From: Diaporthe sp. PMI_573
Lineage: Eukaryota; Ascomycota; Sordariomycetes; Diaporthales; Diaporthaceae
Length of the DNA: 64,000 nucleotides
Assembly: GCA_021399435.1 (NCBI GenBank)
Contig: JAJTUP010000030.1
Coordinates: 434,001-498,000, forward strand
Direction: 5' to 3'
Made by a program: the position numbers and the translations under genes
Shown: piece by piece, positions 34,302-44,798 of the stretch
Position numbering within the stretch: position 1 is the first letter of the stretch
Layout: the number at the start of each line of letters is the position of its first letter
The notes under the pieces: generated by a model
What the model saw: the letters and a program-made list of their open reading frames with translations, nothing else
The model's database searches: none
Told to the model about the DNA's origin: nothing

Positions 34302-34510
34302 TGTTGGAATAGCACTGAGGCTGATCGTACATAGCCATATTAGCTAGGGAGGATGACTAATCTAGCAAGGGAGTGCTTGTAGACCTAAGAGGTCTGTATG
34401 TAAGCTTCCCCGCTTATTTCATAGTTCAGATAGACATTAACGAATTTAGAACTAATTATACAGACACGTACATACATATATTTACACCATATAGCAGAAG
34501 CTATTCAACA
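34302..34510 (+). repeat. 5' LTR of the copia element
   Basis: 209 bp, TGTTGGAATAG to CTATTCAACA; more A/T-shifted than the 3' copy. Confidence 0.93.
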
Positions 34511-37500
34511 CTAATTAGTGATTACTTGGTGTAATTATAGATTAGCAAGAGTGAAGAGACAAGTACTGGTACGACTCTATGGTTGTAGCTATAGAACGCC
34601 AGACAGGACATAGAGGTAACTAGAATTATATGCTCGTACTAAGAGCCTAGAGGCTATCTCGACCTCCCCGCCAGTCAGGAAGAGAGAAAACACCCCTAGA
34701 AAACAAAATCTTCTCAAAATTATACAAATTAAGACTGCTATACTAAACGCTAGATAGAATATATCTATAGCCAAGACCTTATATAACTAGAAAGAAGTAG
34801 TATACACTAATGTATGATAAAGAAGACACCTTATAGACAACCTAAAAAATACTATACAAGATGTTATCCTCTAATACACCAGAACCATCAGCTTCGGCCA
34901 TAGTAGCAAGCTCAAGTAGCTAGAACCAAGCAATGTATAAAGAGATAAGTAAAGGAAGTATAATACTACTAAAAGTATAGTAAAACATAATAAATCCAAG
35001 GTACTAGAACCTAGATATTAACCTAGATACCCCACTAAATAATACCCAGCTTACTACATACTTTATACAAATCATAATAGATATTATTCATCTAGACCTA
35101 AGTAAAGCTAATATACTAGGGTCTCTAGTTAATGACTTTAAAGAGTAGACTTCCTATTAATTTAATAAAATAAAACATATATTTAAGAAAGTACTCCTAA
35201 ATTTCTTTAAGGTAAAAGGAATCCTAACATTAAAGGGTCCCTATACTAGTTAGATTCTATAACTTATCAAAGCTAAGAAGATAGTAGAAAACTACCCACT
35301 ACAAGTACCAAAACTAGCCTATATATAACAGATAATCAAACCACCACCCCTAAGAGTTTAATTACACAAGATAATAAGAAACTAACAAATACCTATAGTT
35401 AAGACATAACCTACACGATAAGCACCTCCAGGTACCAAATATATACAAAAGGTAGACAACTTTCCACAATAGTATAGTACGGTGCTTACAATATATTTAG
35501 TCTATATAGATAATATACTATACAACCTACCTCTAACTCAAATCGTCCATAACGGGCCGATAGACCCTTAATAAGTATCTACCTTCTAGAAGGGGTAGAG
35601 AAAAGATAGAAACTATACTAGCAAGCCCTATAACCTACTATACAACAAGATATAGATCTTTATTAGTTATTATAAACAATTACAAATTACTAAAGATCAA
35701 TACCATATAGTTTTTCTAGACATCCTCTCTAATTATGTAGAAGACTTCTATATATACTACATTAAACTAGACAAGAGGTAGAACAAAGTATATAACCTTA
35801 TAAACACACACTTCAACACAACAATAAACCATAGCCAGTACTAGGTAGACTGAACAACCTTGTTATTTATATAAATAAAGAAAGAAAACCTAGACAAGAC
35901 CTTACTAAAGGTTTTAGAAACCCTCTTAAACAAACTACAGCTTGTATAACAAGCTCTAAAAGAGGAATACCAGGGTAAAATCGCGCTACACACAATAGTT
36001 ATTAAAACATACCGCGCGGTGCTAGAGTTAAAACCAGCCATAATAAACTAGAAGCCTATATACAAGGCCTTATTTATAAATCTTCACGCAGCTCTACAAA
36101 TAGCTATAGAAAGAGACTCTATTTAATAATTTATATTATATAAAGAAGCTGGAATTAATTTTATAGACAAGAGGTATAGCTTAAACTTCAAAGACTGCTA
36201 GAAAACTTTATATAATCACTAATCTTCACCGTAAACCCCTTTTCAGCCAAACAACCACTATTCCTCAATGCAAATTTCCTTCAAACCAAGATAACAACAA
36301 CCCTTCAAACCATACTATATAATAGCTAAGATAATAAAATACTTTATATATAAAAAAGATAGGTATTGGTCTATAAACTATATAAACAAGGAAAGAATAA
36401 ATACATAAAAACAATACCTCTAGGTATATAAAGACTTTAAGTAAAAACCTATCCTAGAAGAGAAGAAATTCGCTACCTACTTACTTAAATATAAAGGGGA
36501 AAATCTACTATATAAAGTAAGAGACTTACTATTTGACCTATAAAACATAGATAATAAGGCTATTTCCTAACAGAATCTAGTAGATTTTACATTCAACTAC
36601 CGTATAACTGGAAAAAAACATCTACACAGCCCTAAAAGTAACTAAAGCAAGTTAGTTTATACTACATAACCTATATAATATAAAGTATTAGAAAAAGCTC
36701 TAAGATATAAAAGCTGCTAAGTTCTCTATAGTAGAGATATTATAAGCATTAACCTATATATAAGAGAACCTAGGTATAAAGATTAAATAAAGTATAAACA
36801 TAGCTAAAGTTAAATTTAGTAATAGTAACACTATCTTAGTAGTTAGTATAATTAAGGTTGTAAACTAACTAGGAAATATTACATATTATATCCTAGATAC
36901 ATTAACCCCTTTTCTATTCTCCCTATATAATATAAATAGGCTAAAAGCCTACTTTAATAACCTATTAGATGTTATCGTACAAGGGGATATAACAATTCTG
37001 GTAGTTAAGAAATAGAGATATACATTCTTTAACACAAGCTATATAGAGGCTAGAGTATTCCTCACAGAGCCATAGCTTAGAAGACTCTATAGATAATTTA
37101 GGTACCCTTGTATAGACAAACTATACAAGTTATTAAGAAATGTAAGGTATAATAATGTTAAAGAGGAAATTCTAGATAAGATTTAAAAATTCTACTACTT
37201 CTGCCAACTATATAATCTATTACTAAGGAGATTCAAGTTCTTAATTAAAAATAAAAGCTACTTTAACTATAAAGTAGTTATTAATATTATACACCTAGAG
37301 AAAAGAAATACACTTCATGTCATTAACTTAGACACAAGTTTCCAAGTAGCTACATTTCTCAACTCTCTCTCTATATAAAATACCTAAAATATACTATACA
37401 AGTACTAGATCTATACATACATTAGTCCTCCAGACTATATCGTATATAATCTAGGAACCAACTTTGCTTTAAAGAAGTTCTAGAATAATATAAAGATCAT

Positions 37501-37999
37501 AGGAATTATATATAAAGAAATACCTATAAAAGTATACTAGGCTTTGGGCAAGGTTAAATACTTACACGAGCCCCTGAGAAGAGCTTTTAAGATTCTAAAG
37601 GCTGAGATTAGCTACTATATAGATAACAAAACAATCCTATAGATAGCTGTAAAGGTACTAAATAATACTGCAGGACTAAATAGCATCATACCAACGCTCC
37701 TAGTTTTTAGAGCATACCTATAGATATCATAGAATTTGCTGCTATTACTAGATATCGCACAACAAGCATTAGTAGTCTAGAAAGTAATAAAGATACTACG
37801 TATAATTAGGGTAGAAGTTAAAGTTAACTATATAATTAATACTAGAAATAGACTAAACCTCTAATCTACCCTATCCCTACTAATTCAAAATAAAGTCCTA
37901 ATCTAAAAAGAAAACAAGGGGTAGAAGGGACTATATAAAGTCGATAGTATTAAGGGACATATAATTATAGTAGGTATAATAAATAGACTAATTTAGATA

Positions 38000-40324
38000 A
38001 CGTGGTTGGACAGTCAGCCGCGCAGGACACATGCCCGCGCACTTTTGCTAACTCCGCCAACTTTAGCCAGCCCTGGCACCCACCTAGTGCAATAGAATCA
38101 ATAAAAGTTGGCACCAATTGGTGCCAACTGGTCTCAATTGCTCAATTTCAATCGACTTAGTCAATTTAGAGACGTTAGCGTGGCTGCAGTGCCAGTCTAA
38201 AGTGGCCGACTTTTGGTGGGAAAATCGGCTTCCCCACCAAAATGGAGCATTTCAACCATGCAGAATCAACCTCAATCTACACCAGCCAAATCAACTATTT
38301 TGGCGGTCCGACGCGGTCCGCTTAAGAATGTACTATTATACACTCTGAATCTGACTGACTAGACTCTTCTGCATCTTTCTCACAAGTTCTTGCGTTATGC
38401 CCAGTCTCGCCGCAGTTGCCACATCGTCGTTTGCTCGGTCCGCCGCGGTCCGCCTCCTCAGCACCACCAGCCATTTCACCAGCCGGCCGCTTCCCCTTTT
38501 GTTTTTCTTCAATTATCACCTGAGATTCCTCAATACTAAGTGCCCCTCCAAGCTGGACCCGACTTCTTTTGGCCCTCCGGCGCTTGGCGAGCCCAATATT
38601 AGCCTTCTCAAGGGTACGGACCCGATCATTCAAAAGAGTGATCTGATGCGCCATTGCTTGTGCACCCTTTGTAAACTTCTCAATTGCCTGGATAATTGGT
38701 GTAGGGGAGCTGCCCTGATGGGCTGAGATCTTGCCCTTGATAAAACTTGATTGCTGGACAGTCTGGTGGGCATTGGAAGGTGTTTGTGATTCCCATTTCG
38801 ATGGTGACACAGGGAGGGATTGTACTGGAGTTTGTAGGCGGACATCCAGCTTGGAAATGACAGAATCTGGGTCCCATGGAGAAATTCCAGCCCCTCTGAA
38901 CCCAGCTTTCATGTTTTCTTCCGTAAAGACCTTGTCGTGGGCTGCCTTAAACGCAATGAAGAACTCGGACTTGGTGATGTGGTTGATGGATGCCCGGATG
39001 AAGAGGTTGATCTCATCGCCGTATGCACGCTTCAATAGCGAAAATAATGCAACATCCAATGGCTGGAGTAGATGAGATGAATGTGGTGGCATGCTAATAG
39101 GGATAATGTTGTTTTCCTTGCAGTACTGTTCGAACTCTGCTGATACATGGCTCTCGTGTCCATCCAGGATGAGCATCCGGTATTTGCCCATTGTTCGCTT
39201 AATTGTATGCTTATTAAAGTGCTGAATCCATTCTAGACCAGTCTTGTTATCCGTCCATCCATTTGGAGTAGGCTTGATTACCCAATCGGCAGGAAAACCC
39301 GACTCTGTGGTCCAGTTTGCAAGGTGGTAGGCGCCTTGGACAATGACGAATGGCGGGATACACCAGCCCTTTGCATTGATGCATTCAATAGCTGTTGCCC
39401 ATTCACGGTTTCCAGGCTGTATAGATTTAGCCTTTCCATGCCGATCAGAGCGTGTAACAACCAGGGTTGAGGTTATCTGGCCCATCATGAAGCCAGTTTC
39501 GTCGAAGTTGTAGAGATCGTCATCTGTGATCCCATACTTGGCCATCATGTTGCGAAGTAGTCGGAACCAGTTTCCAATGACCTCAGGATCTTCGCAGAGG
39601 GCCCTCTGGTAGTCGTAAGGCCGAGAGAATCTTGTTTTCAAGCTTGGTTGTGCATCCACAAAGCGTCGTGCCCATCTGGTGCCAACAGGCTTGCCATCAC
39701 GCGACGCCAGCAGGAGGTTGGCCATATCTTCCACACCAGAAAGTCGCATTGGGAATCCTCGTGCATCTTGCTCAATGATATATTGAACAAGTGTTTGCTC
39801 TTCAATTGGGTCAAGTTTATGCTTCTCGACGCGTGATTCTTCACGCCGGGGTCGGTTGTTCATCCTGTCACGTAGAGTAGATTCAGGGATATGAAAGATC
39901 CGAGCAGCCTGACGTCTACTCAAGGGTTTCTTTTGATTTTTTTTAGAATTCTCGATTGCTTGAAGTGATAGTTTGATTTTATCTTCTTTCGAGTAGATTG
40001 GCATTGTGGATGTTGATTTCTAGCGTGTTGAATATTTAAGTAGGTAGAGTGATGCGAGACTGACGCGAAAAATGGGGACGCGATTCGCACCAAAAACAAA
40101 CCCGCTCACCAAAACTTTAAGTTTTCAGACTAGCACTGCAACCCCACCATGCCTCCAAATTGACTAAATTGATTAGAAATAAGGAATTTAAATCAGTTGG
40201 CACCAATTGGTGCCAACTTTCATTAATTCCTTTGCCCTAGGTGGGTACCAGGGCTGGCTAAAGTTGGCGGAGTTAGCAAAAGTGCGCGGGCATGTGTCCT
40301 GCGCGGCTGACTGTCCAACCACGT
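38000..40324 (-). mobile_element. intact pogo-type DNA transposon
   Basis: 2,325 bp, with terminal inverted repeats of about 85 bp starting ACGTGGTTGGACAGTC and a TA target duplication on each side (37998-37999 and 40325-40326). A 22-bp perfect palindrome of the type TTGGCACC...GGTGCCAA lies just inside each end (about 38107 and 40196), a possible transposase binding site. The element is GC-normal, with no RIP changes, although the host sequence on both sides is RIP-destroyed. It must have inserted after RIP stopped acting on the copia element. Confidence 0.95.
38322..40004 (-). CDS. pogo-family transposase
   Basis: Single exon, 560 residues, intact. Residues of about 5-50 are a psq-type helix-turn-helix (SRRQAARIFHIPESTLRDRM), about 60-130 a CENP-B-type HTH (VGTRWARRFVDAQPSLKTRF), then a DDE_1 catalytic domain. 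The three metal-binding Asp are visible: D168 in YNFDETG, D281 in LILDGHESH and D317 in LLQPLDVALF. A Lys/Arg-rich coiled segment (LEKANIGLAKRRRAKRSR) follows, and at 528-541 a CCHC zinc knuckle CGNCGETGHNARTC. The knuckle is an unusual tail for a DDE transposase. With matching TIRs on both sides, the element could be autonomous. Confidence 0.95.
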   Translation of the reverse strand: MPIYSKEDKIKLSLQAIENSKKNQKKPLSRRQAARIFHIPESTLRDRMNNRPRREESRVEKHKLDPIEEQTLVQYIIEQDARGFPMRLSGVEDMANLLLASRDGKPVGTRWARRFVDAQPSLKTRFSRPYDYQRALCEDPEVIGNWFRLLRNMMAKYGITDDDLYNFDETGFMMGQITSTLVVTRSDRHGKAKSIQPGNREWATAIECINAKGWCIPPFVIVQGAYHLANWTTESGFPADWVIKPTPNGWTDNKTGLEWIQHFNKHTIKRTMGKYRMLILDGHESHVSAEFEQYCKENNIIPISMPPHSSHLLQPLDVALFSLLKRAYGDEINLFIRASINHITKSEFFIAFKAAHDKVFTEENMKAGFRGAGISPWDPDSVISKLDVRLQTPVQSLPVSPSKWESQTPSNAHQTVQQSSFIKGKISAHQGSSPTPIIQAIEKFTKGAQAMAHQITLLNDRVRTLEKANIGLAKRRRAKRSRVQLGGALSIEESQVIIEEKQKGKRPAGEMAGGAEEADRGGPSKRRCGNCGETGHNARTCEKDAEESSQSDSECIIVHS

Positions 40325-42214
40325 TATAGATAATATATATTAAGCTATATCACTATATAGTAGAAGCCATACCCTAAGACAAATTAGATACCCCTTAGCC
40401 TATTATACAAGAACAACCCTAGCTAAAAAAAAGGAGATAACTAAAGAAAGCTACTATATAAGCTATTTAACCAAGGAGAAAAAGACACTCCCACAAGGCT
40501 ACTATATAACTAACATTTATTACATATATATAGTAGTTACTAAGCATTTTCCTTACCTAGAAGGAGAAAGACTTATATAATTTAGTAGTCAAACTATACC
40601 AAGATAACATCATTACTACTCCTAGAAGACTATTCAAAGAGTCTAATATACTAGAAATAGATATACTAGCTAGTAAGGATATTTTTTAATTCATTTAGTA
40701 TAATGCAAGACAACATAGTAGACTCTGGATTTTTAAGACAAGAATAGTATAAGAGGTAAAGAATAGGTCGACTAAGCTAATAAAGAAGTCTAGGCTAGTT
40801 ATACAAGAATATAGAGATTTAAAGAAAAAAGTAATTCTAACCCAAGCCCTAATAATCCAGAGGATAAGCTAAAGACTAATCCTTACACTAGGACCAACCC
40901 TCGTATAATAATTTAACTACCAAGGGGAATTAAGAGACATTACCTAAGCCTATACATAATCACGCAACCTACTCATACATACTATCTTAGTAGAATTACT
41001 AGCCAAATTATACAATAGATATCTACTAAGAATAATTCTTCTAATCTAGAAGCCATTATACAAGCTAGCAGAGTCAGGCCTATACTAGTACAAAACATAC
41101 TACTCACACCATACTAAAGCCCTAGAAATAAAGGTTTCCACATACAACCCATATTTACTATTTACTATAAATAAGCCGTATAAATTTAGATTAGTTGGAA
41201 TGTAGATAGATAATACATTTAGGTTTACAACACCCCTATTCTCTAGGAGGGAAGAGAAGAAATTAGAGAAGAAGAAGTTCTATATAAAGGACAAGTAAAT
41301 ACTAGAACCATAACAGCCAATTAAATTCAATAGAGGAAGGATTAAACTTAATAAAGACAACATTACCTTTATACAGAAGGGATAAATTACAAACCTTCGC
41401 CTAATCAATCCAGAAACAGAAGATAGACCCCAACAATACATTACACAACATACAAGGAGTATATATATTACTTTAATATATCAACCAGAAGCAGTATACA
41501 ACCTATTAGTAGCTATATAAATCAAGAATCCTGAGAAGAAAGATATAGAGGTACTCAACATATAAATCAAGTAATAATTAGAAAATCCTAAAAGAGAAAT
41601 AACATTTATACTACTAGACCTTAAACATACAAAGCTCTATATTTTTATAGATAGGTCTTTTACTAATAATATAAATCTTAGCTCATAGCTAGGATTTATT
41701 ATTATACTAGTAATAGAAACTAGCTATATAAGAGAGGACTTTAAAATTTATAAAAACATCATCTATTAGAGCTTAACTAAGTATAAAAGAGTAACCTAAA
41801 GTATACTAGTAAGTAAGCTATATGGGATAATGACTGGATTTAATAGTAGTATAATACTTAGTATAATACTTAATTAGATTATAAGCTGTCTAGAAATGCC
41901 AAGAATTCTAGTTATTATCTATATAGATTCAAGATTACTATACAACTATCTAGTTAGGCTAGGTATAATAGATGAGAAGAGACTAATAATTAACATTATA
42001 TTACTAAGGAAAGTATATAAAAAGAAAGAAATTTCTAAAGTATAGTGGATTAATAGGAAAGATAACCTAGCTAATACTTATATAAAGAAGGTACTAAATA
42101 GAGTATTAGAAAAGCTAATCTTAACAAGTACTTTAAAGGTTAGGGTAGAGGTATATATAGAGTACTTTAGCTAGAAGAAATAAGGGTAAAAAGATAGAGA
42201 TAATTTAGGTATAG

Positions 42215-42284
42215 AGTCATATTAGGGATTAAACCTAGGTCTCTAGCTAAAAAGCTAGTATCTTTTTAACTAGACTATATAACT
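42215..42284 (-). tRNA. tRNA-Lys(UUU)-like sequence, RIP-mutated
   Basis: 70 nt on the minus strand fold as a tRNA. The acceptor AGTTATA pairs with TATGACT (one G-T), D-arm GTCT pairs with AGAT, the anticodon stem is CTAGC/GCTAG with a T-rich loop (TTTTTA), and the T-stem CTAGG/CCTAA has one mismatch. The A-box reads TAGTCTAGTTAA and the B-box AGGTTTAATCC, both what RIP would make from consensus boxes. The anticodon loop is six instead of seven nt, and there is no CCA. Probably a tRNA gene or tRNA-derived SINE trapped in the retroelement, no longer functional. Confidence 0.5.
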
Positions 42285-42474
42285 AGTTAATACCCTTATT
42301 ATCTCTACTAAAAGAGGAGGAAGGCATGATTATAAGGAGAAATAAAGGGAGAGGTGCTTGACTAGAAGGTACGAGAACAAGAGGAGAGTACTTAACTAGA
42401 GGGTATGAGGATAAGAAGAAAAAGCTGCAGGATAGTTATATAAAAACTTAAGGACTGAAGGGGGATAGGCCTAG

Positions 42475-42650
42475 GATAGCTATAAGATAGCCTCAGGATA
42501 CATAAAGGATATAGCCAGGATACTTCAGGATATATAAAGGATATAGCCAGGATACTTCAGGATGTATGAGAATATAACCAGGATACCTTAAGACATGGTT
42601 AGGACTCCTTAGGATAGAACTAGGATACCTTAAGCTATATAATAAACCTT
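42475..42650. repeat. short tandem repeat in the copia element
   Basis: Diverged units of about 35 bp built on AGGATATAGCCAGGATACTT, three to five copies, inside the non-coding 3' part of the element. Confidence 0.6.
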
Positions 42651-42899
42651 AAAGGCTATACCTAGGACCTAAGGGAATTATATAAGGCTAGCTAAGGATT
42701 AACCCTAGGAGGCTATAAGATTTAGCAACTATATAACAGGAAACTTTTCATAATTACTAGAGAGTATTTGTATAAAGAAAAGGTAGTGAGAGGAGAATTA
42801 AATTTTAGCTATAATGTATAGGAAAATTATTATATAAACCTAAGATCTAGGATATACCTACTTGATTATATATCTAAAGGTATATAGATTAATCACGAA

Positions 42900-43646
42900 A
42901 CCTGTATCCTCTTACTTAATCTCCTACTTAATACCCTCTAAGGTTACTAGGCTATGAGAGGATCTTAGGCTACTATTGTCTGGACTATTTCTACCTCTAC
43001 TACTATGACCTCCACGACCTCCTCTATAAGCATAGGCTCCGCGTAGCTAGTAGTTCTTATAATAAGGGTACTGGTAACCCTGTAACTGCTAGATGTAACC
43101 TATATAAGTACCCCCCTGAAATCCAGGTAGCTAAAAATACCCCTTAAACTGGCGTGTATTGGGTAAACTGTGTAAGTATTTAGTACATTGCTTACTATCT
43201 TGACTATGTGACTGAATAAGGATTGTATAAAAGTAGCTTGGATGATAAATAATTTGCATGATAATGTTAACTAGTTGTATGTTAACGTTATATAAAATTC
43301 GTATATTATGTAAGGGGAGTATGGTAATTGTATACTTAGAATCCTTTAAGATGTTAGAATAGAAATAATAGTAGAAAAAGGGTGTATAAATATTAATGAT
43401 AATGGAGGATAGGAAGGTATGATTTATAAAGTAACTAGTTGGAAGGGTTATAATTCGTGTAGATAGAGTCGGACTAGGGACGGAGGTTAGAGTGCTAAAG
43501 AGAGGTGTAAGAGGGGACTGTGCTGGACCTACTTGTTAAGCAGGCGACATAACCATAGACATAGGCGTAGTAGTAGGCAAAGTATGCTGTGAGAGAGGCA
43601 ACTTGCGAGGGTTGTGTAAAGAAGAGCGAGAACTATAATTAGACAT
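42900..43646 (-). pseudogene. antisense ORF inside the copia element
   Basis: From the minus-strand ATG at 43646 one frame runs about 240 codons, broken by only four or five stops, all TAA or TAG where CAA/CAG would restore it. It begins MSNYSSRSSLHNPRKLPLSQ, is Pro/Ser/Thr-rich, has a hydrophobic Ile/Tyr-rich middle and ends in an Arg-Gly region (AYRGGRGGHSSRGRNSPDNS). The consistent frame over such AT-rich text says it once coded for protein. Opposite to gag-pol. No family recognised; the RGG tail suggests nucleic-acid binding. Confidence 0.5.
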
Positions 43647-43713
43647 CGTATAAAGAAGTTTGATGATGAAGGTAAGTTTTGAAGATGTTTAGATTATATA
43701 ATATACAAGGTAT

Positions 43714-43741
43714 ATGTGTGTGTGTGTGTAAGAGAGAGAGT
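43714..43741. repeat. TG/AG microsatellite
   Basis: A (TG)n run followed directly by (AG)n. Confidence 0.9.
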
Positions 43742-44173
43742 GTCGTGTAATGGAGAAGAAGAGAGGGAAGGCTGAAGTAGAAGGTAAAGGCGAAGGGGTT
43801 TTTGTGCTGGTACTAGAAGGGCGCTGTGTATAGACCACTCCAGCTGGCTGGAAAAAGAGGTTACTTATACAAGTGAGTCACAGGTAATAGTTCCTTCTAG
43901 CCTTCTGGCTAGTATGATAAAAGTCGTGAGAAAAAGTGGTTAGAAAGTAGGTTAGAAAGGGTACTAAAAGAAGGTTGAAAAAGTTAGTGTGAAAGGTACT
44001 TGATGTGGACTACTAATTAGGGGTTTACTTACACCGTACGCCTACCAAAACCATGGTAGCATAACCTGCCTGGGTAGGGTGATTTCATTTGTTATGGGAA
44101 AGGGTGTATGAGTAATTTAACCTGCTCGACTGGCCTAAAGGGAGTGTGTGATCAGAAAACAAAAGACCCCTAG

Positions 44174-44382
44174 TGTTGGAATAGTACTGAGGCTGATCGT
44201 ACATAGCTATATTGGCTAGGGAGGATGACTAATCTAGTAAGGGAGTGCTTGTAGACCTAAGAGGTCTGTGTACGAGCTTCCCTGCTTGTTTCATAGTTCA
44301 GACAGACATCAACGAATTCAGAACCAATTGCACAGATACGTACGTACGTACATTTACGCCATATGGCAGAAGCCATTCAACA
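44174..44382 (+). repeat. 3' LTR of the copia element
   Basis: 209 bp, TGTTGGAATAG to CATTCAACA, then target duplication GCCTT. Less mutated than the 5' LTR. Confidence 0.93.
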
Positions 44383-44387
44383 GCCTT

Positions 44388-44798
44388 AATGCTATAAGTT
44401 AGGGGTCTTTATACGTGTAAATAGGTAAGCAAAAGCCGTATTGTCTAGATATAGGTTTGATTCTTGCTATAGAAGGAAGAAAAAAAGTCATTGCCATTAT
44501 AGGCGCCAAAGTACTTGGTGTAGTAGCCGGCGGCCCTGCTAACTAAGCCAGACCGGCCCTTCTGATTGGCCACAGCCGGGCCGGGCGTACGGCCCCTGAG
44601 ACTGCACTCAAACCCACAAAATCGTTGTCAGACTAAAGATTTCTTCCTGCTTTACCATCAATCGTTATTTCCACAGCAATCTACCCTCTTCCCCCCAGAA
44701 CAACGGTTGTATTGTTCCTACAAATCCCGGTACTTTTCATATAAGCCATGAATCTCCCTCAACTGTCACTCGTCCTCCCCCCCAAAAAAAACGCCACC
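44388..44798. other. intergenic between copia element and RdRP 3' end
   Basis: No gene. A B-box-like GGTTTGATTC near 44450 does not fold into a tRNA. Confidence 0.4.

Larger units (their letters stand above)
34861..42185 (+). pseudogene. copia gag-pol, RIP-destroyed and interrupted
   Basis: A gag-like start at 34861 (ATGTTATCCTCTAATACACC). The integrase core is readable near 37430-37700: PDYIVYNLGTNFALKKF-like text, a KVKYLHEPLRRAFKILKAEI-like segment, then a NNTAGLNS...PTLLVF-like end. RT text near 41090-41280 reads HHTKALEIKVSTYNPYLLFT and then F..EE..LEKKKFYIKDK. RNase H near 41630-41700 reads LYIFIDRSFTNNINLSS. Dozens of TAA/TAG stops. The frame is cut at 38000 by the pogo transposon, between integrase and RT. 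Nothing here can be expressed; it is described only to place the element in Ty1/copia. Confidence 0.85.
34302..44382 (+). mobile_element. RIP-mutated Ty1/copia LTR retrotransposon
   Basis: Bounded by 209-bp direct repeats starting TGTTGG and ending CAACA, with 5-bp target duplications GCCTT at 34297-34301 and 44383-44387. Without the nested pogo insertion it is 7,756 bp. The internal plus strand follows copia order: gag, integrase, reverse transcriptase, RNase H. All is very AT-rich with stops at former CAA/CAG/TGG codons. LTR differences I compared are all transitions. After RNase H, about 2 kb of extra sequence precede the 3' LTR, including a tRNA-like sequence and an antisense ORF. Confidence 0.93.

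Noticed and set aside
44390..44480. tRNA-like B-box GGTTTGATTC beside the 3' LTR
   Set aside because: T-stem and acceptor do not pair.
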